Positions 26,639 to 37,400 of a stretch of DNA of 64,000 bases are shown piece after piece; positions within the stretch are counted from its first letter, which is position 1; each line of letters begins with the position of its first letter. Source of the stretch: Streptomyces sp. TLI_053 (GTDB taxonomy: Bacteria > Actinomycetota > Actinomycetes > Streptomycetales > Streptomycetaceae); the NCBI RefSeq assembly GCF_900105395.1, contig NZ_LT629775.1, positions 806,001 through 870,000 on the forward strand, read 5' to 3'. The position numbers and the translations under genes are program-made. Below the pieces are notes generated by a model that was not told where the DNA came from, ran no database searches, and saw only the letters and a program-made list of their open reading frames with translations.

Positions 26639-26789
26639 CGCACCTCGCTCCCGTGTCCGCGTGGGGTGGGCCGCCCCGGCGCGGGAGGCCGCCGCCGGGA
26701 ACGGGTCGGACCCCTTCACCGTAGGACGCCGCCCGGCCGCTCCGCAGCGGGAACGGAAGCGGACGGGCCGCAGCCGGAGCGCGGGGGCT

Positions 26790-26904
26790 GGAACGCGGGG
26801 CGGAACGCGGACCGGGTGCGAAGGCCGGAGCACGGGAACGCGGGCCGGAACGCGGACCGGGTGGGAAGGCGGCGGACGGGAACGCGGACCGGAACGCGGA
26901 CCGC
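26790..26904. repeat. Imperfect ggaacgcgg-type repeats between FUSC and kinase genes
   Basis: Six to seven imperfect copies of a unit like ggaacgcggaccgg fill the segment just after the kinase stop. No gene is supported here. It may contribute to transcript ends but has no clean stem. Confidence 0.65.
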
Positions 26905-26909
26905 CGGGT

Positions 26910-28577
26910 TCAGCGCTCGCGCAGGCAGAGCACCACGGCGCCGAAGTCCTGCGAGAGCTTCCCGGTACCGGTGGCCCAGTCCGGGACGACCTGCTCACAG
27001 GTGGTGGTCGCGGGCGCGTCCAACCGGGCGAGCACGGTGAAGTACTGGTCGCCCGGCTCGTCCCGCACGGGACCGCGCACCGACAGCAGGCCGCAGGGCG
27101 CGGTGAGCCACTTCGGCCGGTCGACGTCGAGCCGATCGCCCCGCTTGAGGATCTCCTTGCCCACGCAGTCACCGGGCCGGGCCGCGGTCACCTCGTCCTC
27201 GAACAGCGGGCTGAACACGGCGACGGACCCGGCGATCAGCCCCAGGACGAGCAGCACGCCGAGGGTGTACGCGGTGCGGCGCAGCGCGGTCAGCGCGTGG
27301 CGCACCGCGCGGGGCCTCGGCAGGGTGGCCGTCGGGGAGCCGATGCCGGCGATCACCGAGCCGGTGCGGGCGGTCGTCCCGGCCCGACGGTGGACGGCGT
27401 AGAGCATGCCGCCGTGCGGGGCGGTGACGACGACGTCGCCCCGGCCCGAGGCGACCTCCAGCAGCGGGTCGCCCTTCTCGACCGTGTCCCCGACCTGCTT
27501 GAGCCAGCGGACGACGACGGTGCGCTTCATCCCGCCGGTCTCGCCGGGTATCCAGGGCAGCGTGACCGTCGCGTAGCCGGCCTTCAGCTCGCCCACCCGG
27601 GCCGCGAGCGGAGCCAGGGCCGGCTCGGGGGCGGGCGGATCCCCGGCGGGTTCCCGCGGATCCACCAGGGTCGGCCCAGGGGGGAGCACGGCGGTGGTCA
27701 ACTCGGACGTGCGGCGCACCTGTTCGACGATCATCGCGGTCACGTCCGGCGGCAGCCAGACGGTGGCGGGCGCGGCGGAGGCGGCGGCGCAGCGGGTCAG
27801 CACCTCGGCGACGCCGGGGCGCTGGCCCGGGTCCTTGGCCAGGCAGGCCCGGACCAGCGGTGCGAGGGCCGGCGGCAGGCCCTCGAGGTCGGGCTCCTCG
27901 TGGACGACGTGGTACACGACGGCCTCGGTCGGACCCTCACCGAACGGCGGGCGGCCGGTGGCCGCGTGGGCGAGCACCGCACCCAGGCTGAACACGTCGC
28001 TCGCCGGGGTGGCCGGGTTCCGGAGGATCTGCTCGGGGGACATGAAGCCGGGGGTGCCGATCACGGTGGTACCGGTGAGGCCGGAAGTGGCGTCCAGGGC
28101 GCGGGCGATCCCGAAGTCGATCACGCGCGGGCCGTCCTCGGCGAGCACGACGTTGCCGGGTTTGAGGTCCCGGTGCACCAGGGAGCGGGCGTGGATCGCG
28201 GCCAGCCCCTCCGCCAGGCCGGCGCCGAGCACGGCGACCGTCGCGACGGGCAGCGCGCCGTGCCGGGCCACCACCTCCCCCAGCGAGGGGCCGGGGATGT
28301 AGGAGGTGACCATCCACGGCGGGTCGGCCTCGGCGTCGGCGTCCACCACCTGGGCGGTGTAGAACCCGCCGACGCGCCGGGCGGCCTCGATCTCCTGGGC
28401 GAACCGCCGCCGGAACCGCGCGTCCTCGGCCAGTTCGGGGCGGACCAGCTTCACCGCGACGGTCAGCCCGCCGGGCGAGCGGCCGAGGAAGACCCGCCCC
28501 ATTCCGCCGCCGCCCAGGCGGGCGAGCAGACGGTACGGTCCGACCTCGCGCGGGTCGGCGGCGGACAGCGGCTTCAT
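26910..28577 (-). CDS. Transmembrane Ser/Thr protein kinase with a lipoyl-like domain
   Basis: A 555-aa protein. The kinase domain (about 13-265) has glycine loop GGGGMGRV, Lys 43 (AVKLV), HRDLKPGN (135-142) and DFG (154-156), so it should be active. Residues about 337-413 look like a biotinyl/lipoyl swinging-arm domain (VTLPWIPGETGGMKRTVVVR, LKQVGDTVEKGDPLLEV, TAPHGGMLY), but the EtDK hairpin is ASGR: the modified Lys is Arg 379. A membrane segment (438-455) precedes an outer domain of about 100 residues with Cys 471, 495, 527 and 551. The start ATG at 28577 is preferred over the adjacent TTG. It may sense envelope signals; the lipoyl-like module probably serves as a rigid binding or spacer domain. 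Confidence 0.9.
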   Translation of the reverse strand: MKPLSAADPREVGPYRLLARLGGGGMGRVFLGRSPGGLTVAVKLVRPELAEDARFRRRFAQEIEAARRVGGFYTAQVVDADAEADPPWMVTSYIPGPSLGEVVARHGALPVATVAVLGAGLAEGLAAIHARSLVHRDLKPGNVVLAEDGPRVIDFGIARALDATSGLTGTTVIGTPGFMSPEQILRNPATPASDVFSLGAVLAHAATGRPPFGEGPTEAVVYHVVHEEPDLEGLPPALAPLVRACLAKDPGQRPGVAEVLTRCAAASAAPATVWLPPDVTAMIVEQVRRTSELTTAVLPPGPTLVDPREPAGDPPAPEPALAPLAARVGELKAGYATVTLPWIPGETGGMKRTVVVRWLKQVGDTVEKGDPLLEVASGRGDVVVTAPHGGMLYAVHRRAGTTARTGSVIAGIGSPTATLPRPRAVRHALTALRRTAYTLGVLLVLGLIAGSVAVFSPLFEDEVTAARPGDCVGKEILKRGDRLDVDRPKWLTAPCGLLSVRGPVRDEPGDQYFTVLARLDAPATTTCEQVVPDWATGTGKLSQDFGAVVLCLRER

Positions 28578-28854
28578 CAACGGTCCTCACGGGTACGGCG
28601 GGCCTGGGTCGGGAGCGACATGATCCCATCGACGCGACGCGTGCGGAGGCGAATCCGAGGATCGGCGGCACGTTCCGGCCGGCCGCACCGCGGCGGCTCC
28701 CGGCGCCGGCCGCGCCGTCCGGCGTTCAGGCTTCCTTCACCGGGACCATGACGGGGCGTCGACCGCACTTCCCGGGGGCGTGGCACCGTGCGGCGGTCCG
28801 GACCTGCCGACCGGCGGTCCCGGAACCCACCCGACATCCACCCGAAGGGTCGCC

Positions 28855-30237
28855 GTGAAGCGCACCGCCCCCCTGTCCGTCGCCGTGGCCGTCTCCATGA
28901 CCGCCTCCCTGGCCGCCGGAGTGCTGTTCACCGCGGGCACCGCCGCCGCCCACGACCGGTCCGGCGTCTCGCGGGTCGACCGCGACCTCTACGGCACCAA
29001 GGCCCCGTACGAGCCGCAGGGCCGGCCCGGGCACTACCAGAAGGTGCCGAAGGGCTTCGCCCCGGTCTTCACCGAGAACGTGGCCCGCCACGGCTCCCGC
29101 GCCATGTCCGACGGCGAGGACGGCGAGGCGGTGCTCGCCGTGCTCGACCGGGCGCAGCAGCAGGGCGCCCTGACCGACCTCGGCGCGCGGCTGGCCCCGC
29201 AGGTGCGGACACTGCTGACGGCGGCCTCGACGCTCGGCTTCGGCAACCTCTCCGCCCGCGGCGCCGACGAGCAGCGGCAGACGGCGCTGCGGATGGAGCA
29301 GCGGCTGCCGTCGCTGTTCCGGTCGATCGCGGCCGACCGGCGGCCGGTCGTGGTGGAGACCTCGGGCGTGGCCCGCGCGGTGGCGAGCGCCGGTGCCTTC
29401 ACCGCCGGCCTGACGGCCGGGGACCCGGCGCTGGCGGGCACCATCAAGGCTCCCGTCACCGACAAGATCCTGCTGTACTTCCACAAGCAGCCGCAGAACG
29501 CGGACTACCAGGCGTACCTGGCGAGCGACCCTGACCTCGCCGCGGTCCTCTCCGGCGTCGAGCAGCAGCCGGGCACCGCCCGGGCGGCCCGGCACGCGGT
29601 CGGGCGACTGTTCCGCGCGGGCTTCGCCGGGGCGATGTCCACCGAGGAGCAGATCGCCTTCGCCCGTTCCCTGCACGCGCTCTACAGTGCGGCGCCGGAC
29701 CTGAGCGTGGAGGCGCCGGGCGTCGACCTGACGCCGTTCCTGACCCAGGACGACGCCCGCCGGCTCGCCTACCTGGACGACGCCGAGGAGTTCTACCAGT
29801 CGGGACCGGCCTTCAGCGGACGCACCATCACCTACCGGATGGCCGGTGTCCTGCTGGACGACCTGCTGGCCCGGGCCGGGGCCAGGGCCGCGGGCACCAG
29901 CGGTGACGGCGCGGTGCTGCGGTTCACCCACGCCGAGGAGATCGAGCCGCTCGCCGTGCTGCTGGGCCTCCCCGGCAGCACCGAGCAGGCCGACCCGGAC
30001 GAGCCGTACACCTACCGGAACAACCCGTGGCGCGGCGCCGAGGTCGCGCCGATGGGCGCGAACATCCAGTGGGACCTGTTCGCCGACACTCCCGCCGACG
30101 GCCGCCCGGCCGCCTACCTGGTGCGCATGCTCTACAACGAGAAGGAGACGGCCTTCAAGTCCTCCTGCCGCCCGGTCGCCAAGGGCAGTTACTTCTACCC
30201 GCTCGACGAGCTCAAGCACTGCCTCGCGCACTCCTGA
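28855..30237 (+). CDS. Secreted histidine-type phosphatase (histidine acid phosphatase / MINPP-like)
   Basis: A 460-aa protein with a signal peptide (VKRTAPLSVAVAVSMTASLA, then AGVLFTAGTAAA). The phosphohistidine motif is RHGSR (ENVARHGSRAMSD), and the distal proton-donor motif is HAEE (RFTHAEEIEPLAVL), as in histidine acid phosphatases and multiple inositol polyphosphate phosphatases. The late Cys pair (SSCRP, KHCLAHS) may form a disulfide. It probably releases phosphate from organic esters outside the cell. The GTG start at 28855 is preceded by AAGGG at about 6 nt. Confidence 0.87.
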   Translation: MKRTAPLSVAVAVSMTASLAAGVLFTAGTAAAHDRSGVSRVDRDLYGTKAPYEPQGRPGHYQKVPKGFAPVFTENVARHGSRAMSDGEDGEAVLAVLDRAQQQGALTDLGARLAPQVRTLLTAASTLGFGNLSARGADEQRQTALRMEQRLPSLFRSIAADRRPVVVETSGVARAVASAGAFTAGLTAGDPALAGTIKAPVTDKILLYFHKQPQNADYQAYLASDPDLAAVLSGVEQQPGTARAARHAVGRLFRAGFAGAMSTEEQIAFARSLHALYSAAPDLSVEAPGVDLTPFLTQDDARRLAYLDDAEEFYQSGPAFSGRTITYRMAGVLLDDLLARAGARAAGTSGDGAVLRFTHAEEIEPLAVLLGLPGSTEQADPDEPYTYRNNPWRGAEVAPMGANIQWDLFADTPADGRPAAYLVRMLYNEKETAFKSSCRPVAKGSYFYPLDELKHCLAHS

Positions 30238-30265
30238 CCCGCCGTCCCCCGGGAGGGACGGAGCC

Positions 30266-30293
30266 GCCGCGGCCGGGGCGACCCGGCCGCGGC
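30266..30293. terminator. Bidirectional hairpin terminator
   Basis: A perfect 12-bp inverted repeat (30266-30277 with 30282-30293, loop GCGA) between the convergent phosphatase and cysteine hydrolase genes. Confidence 0.75.
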
Positions 30294-30317
30294 CCGGCCC
30301 GGGTGGCCCGGCCGTGG

Positions 30318-30860
30318 CTACCGGGTCGTGAAGTCGATCTCCGCCGCCGGAAGGACCCGGACCGTGCGCCCGGCGTAGAGGATCGTCGCGAAGAGCGCGT
30401 TGTGGTGGACCACGACCTGGGCGGCGGCGGGCAGCGGGCTGTCGGCGGGGCGGGTGGGCGTGGTGTGGCCGTCGGCGGCGAGGACCAGGTCGTAGCCGTG
30501 CGAGAGTGCGCTGCGGCCGGTGGAGTCGACGCAGTACTCGGTGGCGTAGCCGGTGAGGACCACCCGCCGGACGCCCCGCCCGCGCAGGAGTTCGTCGAGG
30601 GAGGTGCCCAGGAAGGAGTCGGCGCTGTCCTTCTCCAGCACGGTGTCGCCCGGGTGCGGGGCCACCGCCGGATGGACCTCCAGCAGGTCGGCCGGCACAT
30701 CCGGGTGGTCCACCCGTTGGCGCAGGTAGACCACCGGCGCACCGGCCGCGCGGGCACGCCCGGCCAGTGCGGCGACGCGGACGAGACAGCCCTCCGCGTC
30801 GTGGGCCCCGACCAGCAGGGCGCTCTGCAGATCGACGACGAGCAGCGCGGTGTCCGGCAT
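30318..30860 (-). CDS. Isochorismatase-family cysteine hydrolase
   Basis: A 180-aa protein (183 aa if the upstream GTG at 30869 is used). It has the isochorismatase-like pattern: the catalytic Asp in LLVVDLQSALL, the Lys in TVLEKDSADSFLGTSLDELL, and the Cys in VVLTGYATEYCVDSTGRSAL. Such enzymes hydrolyse amides or vinyl ethers (nicotinamidase-like). It is the last gene of a same-strand run RHS toxin, SUKH protein, hydrolase with gaps of about 22 bp, so it may be cotranscribed; a role with the toxin is not obvious. Confidence 0.9.
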   Translation of the reverse strand: MPDTALLVVDLQSALLVGAHDAEGCLVRVAALAGRARAAGAPVVYLRQRVDHPDVPADLLEVHPAVAPHPGDTVLEKDSADSFLGTSLDELLRGRGVRRVVLTGYATEYCVDSTGRSALSHGYDLVLAADGHTTPTRPADSPLPAAAQVVVHHNALFATILYAGRTVRVLPAAEIDFTTR

Positions 30861-30882
30861 GCCCGTCACCCTAGCCCAGCCG

Positions 30883-31464
30883 TCAACGCGGCGGCCCCAG
30901 GCGCTCGGTGGGCGTGGCGCCGGGCCCGGCGGGGAGATCCTCGATGCGGACCGGACCGGGGACGACCTGCTCGCTGTTCGGGCCGGCCACGGACTCGCCG
31001 TCCAGGTAGCGGCGGAGCCATTCGGCGAAGCTCATCGGGTACCGGTAGAACTCGTCGTCGGCGCCGACGTAGACCACCACCGACCAGGCGCCGGCCGCCC
31101 GGTCCCGGTGCAGGAAGACGTGCTCGCCGTGCGGGGTGCCGGTGATCGGGATCAGGCCGTCGGGGCCGCCGAAGCCCAGTGGTTCGGCGAATCCGGGGAA
31201 GTTCTCCTCGGTGAACTCGCAGTCCCGGTACACCTCGACGGTCTCGCGGATGTAGTGGCCGAGTCCGTTGACCTCCGTGGAGGGGTTCGACAGATGGACG
31301 GACCCGTTCAGCCGCACCGGCGCGTAACGGTCGGTGAGGACCTTGAGGTCGGCCGGCAGGTCCACGCCCAGCTCGGCCTCCAGGCGCTGCCAGTCCTCGG
31401 CCGCGGCGCCCGGCCCGGAGGCCGGGCCGAGGACGGCGTACAGCCGGGTGAGGTGCTCGTCCAT
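30883..31464 (-). CDS. SUKH (SMI1/KNR4) family protein, probable immunity to the RHS nuclease toxin
   Basis: A 193-aa SMI1/KNR4-fold protein: LEAELGVDLPADLKVLTDRY, LNGSVHLSNPSTEVNG, GLIPITGTPHGEHVFLHRD, WSVVVYVGADDEFYRYPM and SFAEWLRRYLDG match the SUKH layout. SUKH proteins are a major immunity superfamily for nuclease polymorphic toxins. Its ATG is 22 bp after the end of the toxin gene's nuclease-coding 3' end, exactly where a cognate immunity gene belongs. The start MDEHLTRLYAV follows a weak GGAG-like site. Confidence 0.88.
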   Translation of the reverse strand: MDEHLTRLYAVLGPASGPGAAAEDWQRLEAELGVDLPADLKVLTDRYAPVRLNGSVHLSNPSTEVNGLGHYIRETVEVYRDCEFTEENFPGFAEPLGFGGPDGLIPITGTPHGEHVFLHRDRAAGAWSVVVYVGADDEFYRYPMSFAEWLRRYLDGESVAGPNSEQVVPGPVRIEDLPAGPGATPTERLGPPR

Positions 31465-31486
31465 CTGTCGACTCCTGTCGCCGCCC

Positions 31487-34400
31487 CTACGTCTTGGGGC
31501 AGTTGCTCGTCCCCTTGGTGCTGCCACCGGTCGGGGTCTGGGTGATCACGCAGTGCTTGAAGACCTTGTCCTCCAGGATGAAGTAATTGTATTCAAGCGA
31601 CTCCACCACCCCGGTGTTGGCGCTGCGGTAGGTGGGTTCCACCGACACGGCGACGTGCTTGCCCTTCTTGATGGCCTGGACGATGTCCCGTTCGACGCCG
31701 CTGCTCAGGTACGGCGTGTTGGTCTTCTCGTAGATCGCCACCAGGTTGCGCAGGTCGATGCCCGAGCCCTTGGCGGCCGCCGGGATCAGGTGTCCGTTGG
31801 CCGCCTTCGGGTTCCCCGGCTCGGCCTCGATCTCGGTCATGCCGGGCGGCCGGGTGGAGCCGTTGGTGTTGACGCCGGGGCAGTTGCGGCCCTTGCAGTA
31901 GTCCGACCCGTCCAGCATCGCGAACACCCGGGTGGCCCGGCACTCGGAGCGCTGGAGGTGGTTGTCGTAGTAGCGCTGGCGCGGCATGAAGACGGCGTGC
32001 CCGGTCTCGCTGGTGCCCGGTCCGTCGTCGCACTTGTCGTCCTCACGGGTGCGGCCCTTGTTCTTTCCGCCCGGCACCGAGTCGGGGACGGGCCACAGGG
32101 CGGTCCGGTCCTGCTCGGTGGGCGCGAAGTGGGTCGGGTCGAGGCCGAGCAGACGGGTGAGCTCGTCGGCCAGGTAGACGGCGGTGAGGTTCATCAGCAA
32201 CTGGGCGAAGTCCGGGGCCTTCCAGTCCGGCAGCGGGGCGGGCCGGTCGGGGATGGGCCGGGGCTCGGGAGCGCGTGGCAGGACGACCCGCTTGCAGCTG
32301 ATGCAGGTGCCACCGCCACCACCGCCGCCACCGCCACCACCGCCTGCCCCGGTACCGGTGCCGGTCGGTGTCGTGGTGGGCGGCACGCCGTCGCCGCCGC
32401 ACTCCTGGCGCCACCACTGGCGCTGGCAGCGCCGCTCGTTTCGGTCGTCGGTGCGGTCCACCGTCGTGGGCCGACCGAAGTAGTCGGCGCAGCTCATGCC
32501 GTAGCGGCCGGTGCAGGAGTCGTCGCCGAGCGGCTCGGCGTCGGAGATGATCGAGATGATCCGGCCGATGGGGCCCAGCAGCCGGCCGCCGAACTTCAGG
32601 GCCTTGCCACCGTTCTTGCCGCCCTGCTTGACGACGAACTTGCTGCCGCCGGTGATGGCCTTGTCGACGCCGCCGAGGCTGATGTCGGGGAAGACCGTGA
32701 TGCAGGCCATGTTGGGGGCCGGGGTGACGCAGAGGTGGCCGGTGGGGTCGGTGCCGTCCAGCGGGTCCCCGTTGGCATAGCCGTAGCGGTTGGCCTGGGC
32801 GGAGCCGTCGCTGGGGTCGAGGTCCCAGGAGTCGCGGCTGGCGAAGCCGCCGGTGCCCGGCAGGTACCAGCGGGCGTGCATGTTGACCTCGCCACTCGCC
32901 GGGTCGGTCCACCCGCTCTGGTAGCCGAGGCTGGTGCCGGTCCCGGTCCGCGCCAGCGGCTTGCCGAAGGGATCGTAGGTGGTGCTGGAGCCGATCGCGG
33001 TGCCCGTCACGTCGAGCGTGGCCGTCACGTCGGTGTGCCGGTCGGTGCGCACCCGCCGGGGGCCGGCGGCGTCGGCGGCGGTCACCAGGGTGCCGTCGCT
33101 GTCGCGGCCGTAGCGCCAGGTGCCGTCGGAGATGAGGTTGTTGGTGCCTCCGTCGTAGGAGAAGACGGCGGTGCCGCGGCGGACGACGCGGTCCAGGCCG
33201 TCGTACTGGTAGGTGGTCTGGCCCTCGCCGACCAGGCGGTCGAAGGCGTCGTACGTCCGGGTGAGGTCGGTGCCGGCCGTGGTCGTCGCGGCGAGGGTGC
33301 CGCGCGCGGTGTAGCGGTAGGTACTGGTGCCGTCGGAGAGCAGTCGGTTGCGCTCGTCGTAGACGGCCGTCGCCGTCCCGTTCCCGGTGCGGTTACCGGC
33401 CGCGTCCCAGGTGTACCCGGTGCTGGAGGGGCCGTTGGTCCAGGAGGTCAACCGGCCGGCCTGGTCGTAGCCGTAGCGGTTGTCGGCCGCCGGAGTGGTG
33501 CCCGTGGCGCTCTCGGTACGGCGGGTCAGCCGGTCGTCGAGGTCGTACTCGTAAGCGGTGCCGGTGATCGTCGGATAGCCGTTGCCCTCCTGGACGACAC
33601 GGTCGGCGGCGAGACGGCCGAGCGGGTCGTAGCTCAGGTAGCGGCCCGAGGTGGCCCGGAACTCGGCGGCCGGGTCGGCGGGGTTCTTCGTCGCGTAGTA
33701 CTGGATGCTGCGACGGCCGTCGCCGTCGTAGCCGTACCAGAGCTGGGCGCCGCTCAACTGGTCGGAGGACCAGGCCAACTGGCCGTCCGCCTTGTAGCCG
33801 AAGGCCGCCCAGCCGGTCCTGCTGTCCCAGCGGTCGGTGAGCCGGCCGTCCTTGTCGTAGCCCCAGGACTGGTCGACGCCGGAGATCCGGGCCTCGATCA
33901 GCTGACCTCGGTCGTTGTAGGAGTAGTCCTGCGAGCTGATGCCGTTGCCGTTGGTGAGCACCGTCCGCCCGGCCTTGTCGTACTGGATGGTCCTGGCCTC
34001 GGTGGCGGCCTCGCCCCCTGTGCCGGTCTCCCCGGTCAGCCTGCCCATCGGGTCGTAGGTGCTGGTGCGGACGATCCCACCGGGCTCGGTGGCGCGGACG
34101 GCCCGCCCGGCGATGTCGTAGACGGTGGTCCAGGTCCGGTCGGCGGCTGCCGGGTGGGCAGCGGTGGCGGGCTCGACGGTCGACTCGGGAAGGTCCCAGG
34201 GCGTGTAGGTGTAGGTGGTGGTGTTGCCCTTGCCGTCGGTGAAGCGGGTGCGGTGGTCGGCGGCGTCGTAGCCGTAGGTGGTCGTGATCGTCTGACCCGT
34301 CGCCACCGGCTCCACCTGGCGGACCAGCCGGCCCCCGGCGTCGTAGCCGAGGGTGGCCGTCGCGCCGGTGGCAGGGCTGGTGGTGCTGGTCATCCGGCCT

Positions 34401-37400
34401 TCGAGGTCGTAGCCGCTCTGCCGGGTGCGCAGGACGGTGCCCGCCGGGTCGACGTCGGAGCTGCGGACGGCGTTGCCGAGCGCGTCGTAGCCGGTCACCA
34501 CGGACTCGCCGAGCGGTGCGACGGTGCGGGTGACGCGTCCGAGCGCGTCGTACTCGGTGCGGGTGACCCGGCCCGCCGCGTCGGTGCCGCTGGTGGGCTG
34601 GCCGGCGGCGTTGTAGGTGGCCGTGCTGATGCTGCCCCCGGGGCTGGTGACCGCGGTCTGGTTGCCGGCGTCGTCCCAGCCGTAGCGGGTGGTGAGGTTC
34701 AGCAGGGTGGGCTTTCGCTCGACCACGGTGCCGGTCAGCCGGCGGCCGAGCTCGTCGTAGGTGGACTCGGTGCGGGCGCCGGTCGGGTCGGTGGCGGAGA
34801 GCTGGAGACCGGTGGGCGTCCAGGTCGCCTTCCAGACGGGCGGGTTGTCGTCGACGGGCGGCTGGAGGCCACCGGCGGAGTTGGGGTCGGTGCGCTGGAG
34901 CTGGTGCCCGAACCGGTCGTAGCCAAAGATGGTCCGGCGCCCGGCCGGGTCGACGGAGGCGGTGACCCGGGACAGCGCGTCGTACTCGGTTCGGGCGACC
35001 GGATTGAGCACCGTTCCGCCCGGCGGGGTGTAGCCGGGGAGCCGGCTCTCGGTGACCCGGCCCAGCCGGTCGACCGTCAGGGCAGTGGTGCGGCCGAGCG
35101 GGTCGGTGCCGGAGACCTTGTCACCGAAGGTGTTGTAGCCGGTCACCGTGGTCGGACGGACGACGGTCGCGGGCTGTCCGCCGCTTTCCGCGGAGACCGC
35201 GGGCTGCAGCTCCGTGACGAGTCGGCCGAGTTCGTCGTACCGGTAGGCGGTCGTGTACGCGGCCGGGTCAGCGCCGGGACCGTTGCCGTTCGGCGAGGTG
35301 CTGGTGAGCAGCAGGCCGCGCTGGTCGTACGTGTGTGTGGTGACGGCGGTCGGTCCGCCCGCGCTGGAGGACGACTCGGTCCGGACCAGCCGGCCGGCGG
35401 CGTCGTAAGCGGAGGTGGCGAGCTGATTCACGGTGGCGCCGGCCTTGGCCGTCGCCGAGGTCACGTGGTCGTCGGCGTCGTAGCCGTAGCTGACGGTGCG
35501 GTCCAGACCGCCGGGGTCGGCCACCGTGGTGACGGTCCGCCCGGCGGCGTCGACGGTGTGCACGGTCGTGCGGCCACCGGCGGTCACCTGCCTGACGAGG
35601 TGTCCGGCGCCGTCGTACTCGGCGCTCTCCAGCACGACCGGGTGCGTGGTGCCGTCGGACCGGGTGACGGACCGGGCGGTGACGGTGGCCGGCAGGCCGT
35701 CGTCGTAGTAGGTGTACGCGGTGGTGGCGCCCATGGCGTCGGTCACCGAAGCGAGCCGCCCGGCGGGGTCGTAGGCGCGCGACTCGGTGGTGAGGTCGCG
35801 GGCGGCCTTTCCGTCACCGTTCCATCCCTCGGCCACCGTGGTGGCCAGTTGGCCCCGGGCGGTGTAGGTCGAGCGGGTGACCTGGCCGAGCGGATCGGTC
35901 ACCGAGGTGGTGCGGCCGAGTGCGTCGTAGCCGTACTTGGTCACTCCTCCCTCGGCATCGGTGGTCGTGGCCGGGCGGCCCGCCGCGTCGTAGCCGGTGC
36001 TGGTGGTGCGCGGCCGGTCACCGCCCAGCAGGTCCGCTCCGGTCACGGTCAGCAGGCGGCCGTCCTCGTCGAAGGTCCGGGTGATGCGCAGCTGGTGGGC
36101 GGTGCCGGAGACGGCGTCGGTGGTGCGGACGCCGGTCTCGGTGACGACCCGGGACAGCGGGTCGTGGTCGAAGGTGGTGGTCACTCCCCCCGGCTGGGCA
36201 TCCGAGTACTGGGTCTCGGTGATGCGCCGACCCATGGCGTCGTAGGTGTAGCCGGTGCGCAGGCCGGACGGGGCCGTGCTGCCGGCGAGGTCGCCGGAGG
36301 CGAAGTAGGCGTAGCCGGTGGTGGCGCCGGAGGGGCTCACCTCGCTCGCCACCAGGCCGGCCGGGGTGAGGCCGCCACCGGTGGCGGGCTCGGTGCCGGT
36401 GGTGTAGGTCGTCCGGGAGACCCGGCCGTCGGGCAGGGTCGTGGTTTCCGGCAGGCCGAGCGCCGTGTAGCCGATGGCCGTCCGGTAGCGGTTGTCCGCG
36501 GGGCCGGTGGAGCGGGGGTCGCGGGTCTCGATCGGCTTGTCGTTGCGGGGGTCCTTGTCGTTGTCCTTGTTGAGGTAGTAGGTGGTGTAGCCGGTCCAGC
36601 AGGAGTCGAGGTCACGGCAGGTCGTCCGGGAGACGGTGTTGCCGCGGGCGTCCTGGCCGGTGATGGTGCTGTGGCCGTTGGGGTCGGTGACGGTGTGCAG
36701 GTAGCCGCCGGTGTCGTATCCGTAGGTGGTGGTGGCGCCGGTGGTGTCGGTGCGCGAGATGAGGCGCAGGCCGCGCTGGGCGTCGTAGACGTCGGTGGCA
36801 GTTGCGCCGGCCGGGTCGGTGACGGTCACCCGGGAGGCGAGCATGGTCGCGGCGGAGAGCGAGCGGGCCTGGTAGTGGGCGGCGACACGATCGGCGCTCA
36901 GGGGGTGCTGGTAGATCGCGGCCTCGTCGATGCTGCCCGTGAAACGGCTGACATCCGCCGGCGCCGCGGCCCAGCCCTTCGCGAACCCCGCCCCCAGATA
37001 GGTGTGCACATTGCGCTGGTGGTCCACCGCACCCGACGTCGACACACCGACCAGCGCACCGTCCAGATAGAGCGAGTGCCTCGCCCCCTCCGCCGACAGG
37101 ACCACATGGTGCCAACCACCATCGGTCACCGCACCGGCACTGACGATCCCGTCACCACCGTAGAAGTGCCCGTACAACCTGTTGTCCGAACCCACATACA
37201 GAATCGGCGCCCAGTCCACCCCCGCACCCGGCGCACCCTCCATCGTCAACGACTGGTCACCCACCAGCACACCCGGCTTCTGCGTGCTGAACCACAACTC
37301 CACGGCCACGTCCTTCGAACCGTGCAACACCCCCTCCGGCACCTCCACCTGCGACTGCGCACCACCCGAGAAACGCACCGCCGTACCGTCCCCGGGGCCG

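Noticed and set aside
26910..28577. A genuine lipoylated swinging-arm domain in the kinase
   Set aside because: The required lysine is Arg 379, so the domain cannot be lipoylated or biotinylated at the normal place.
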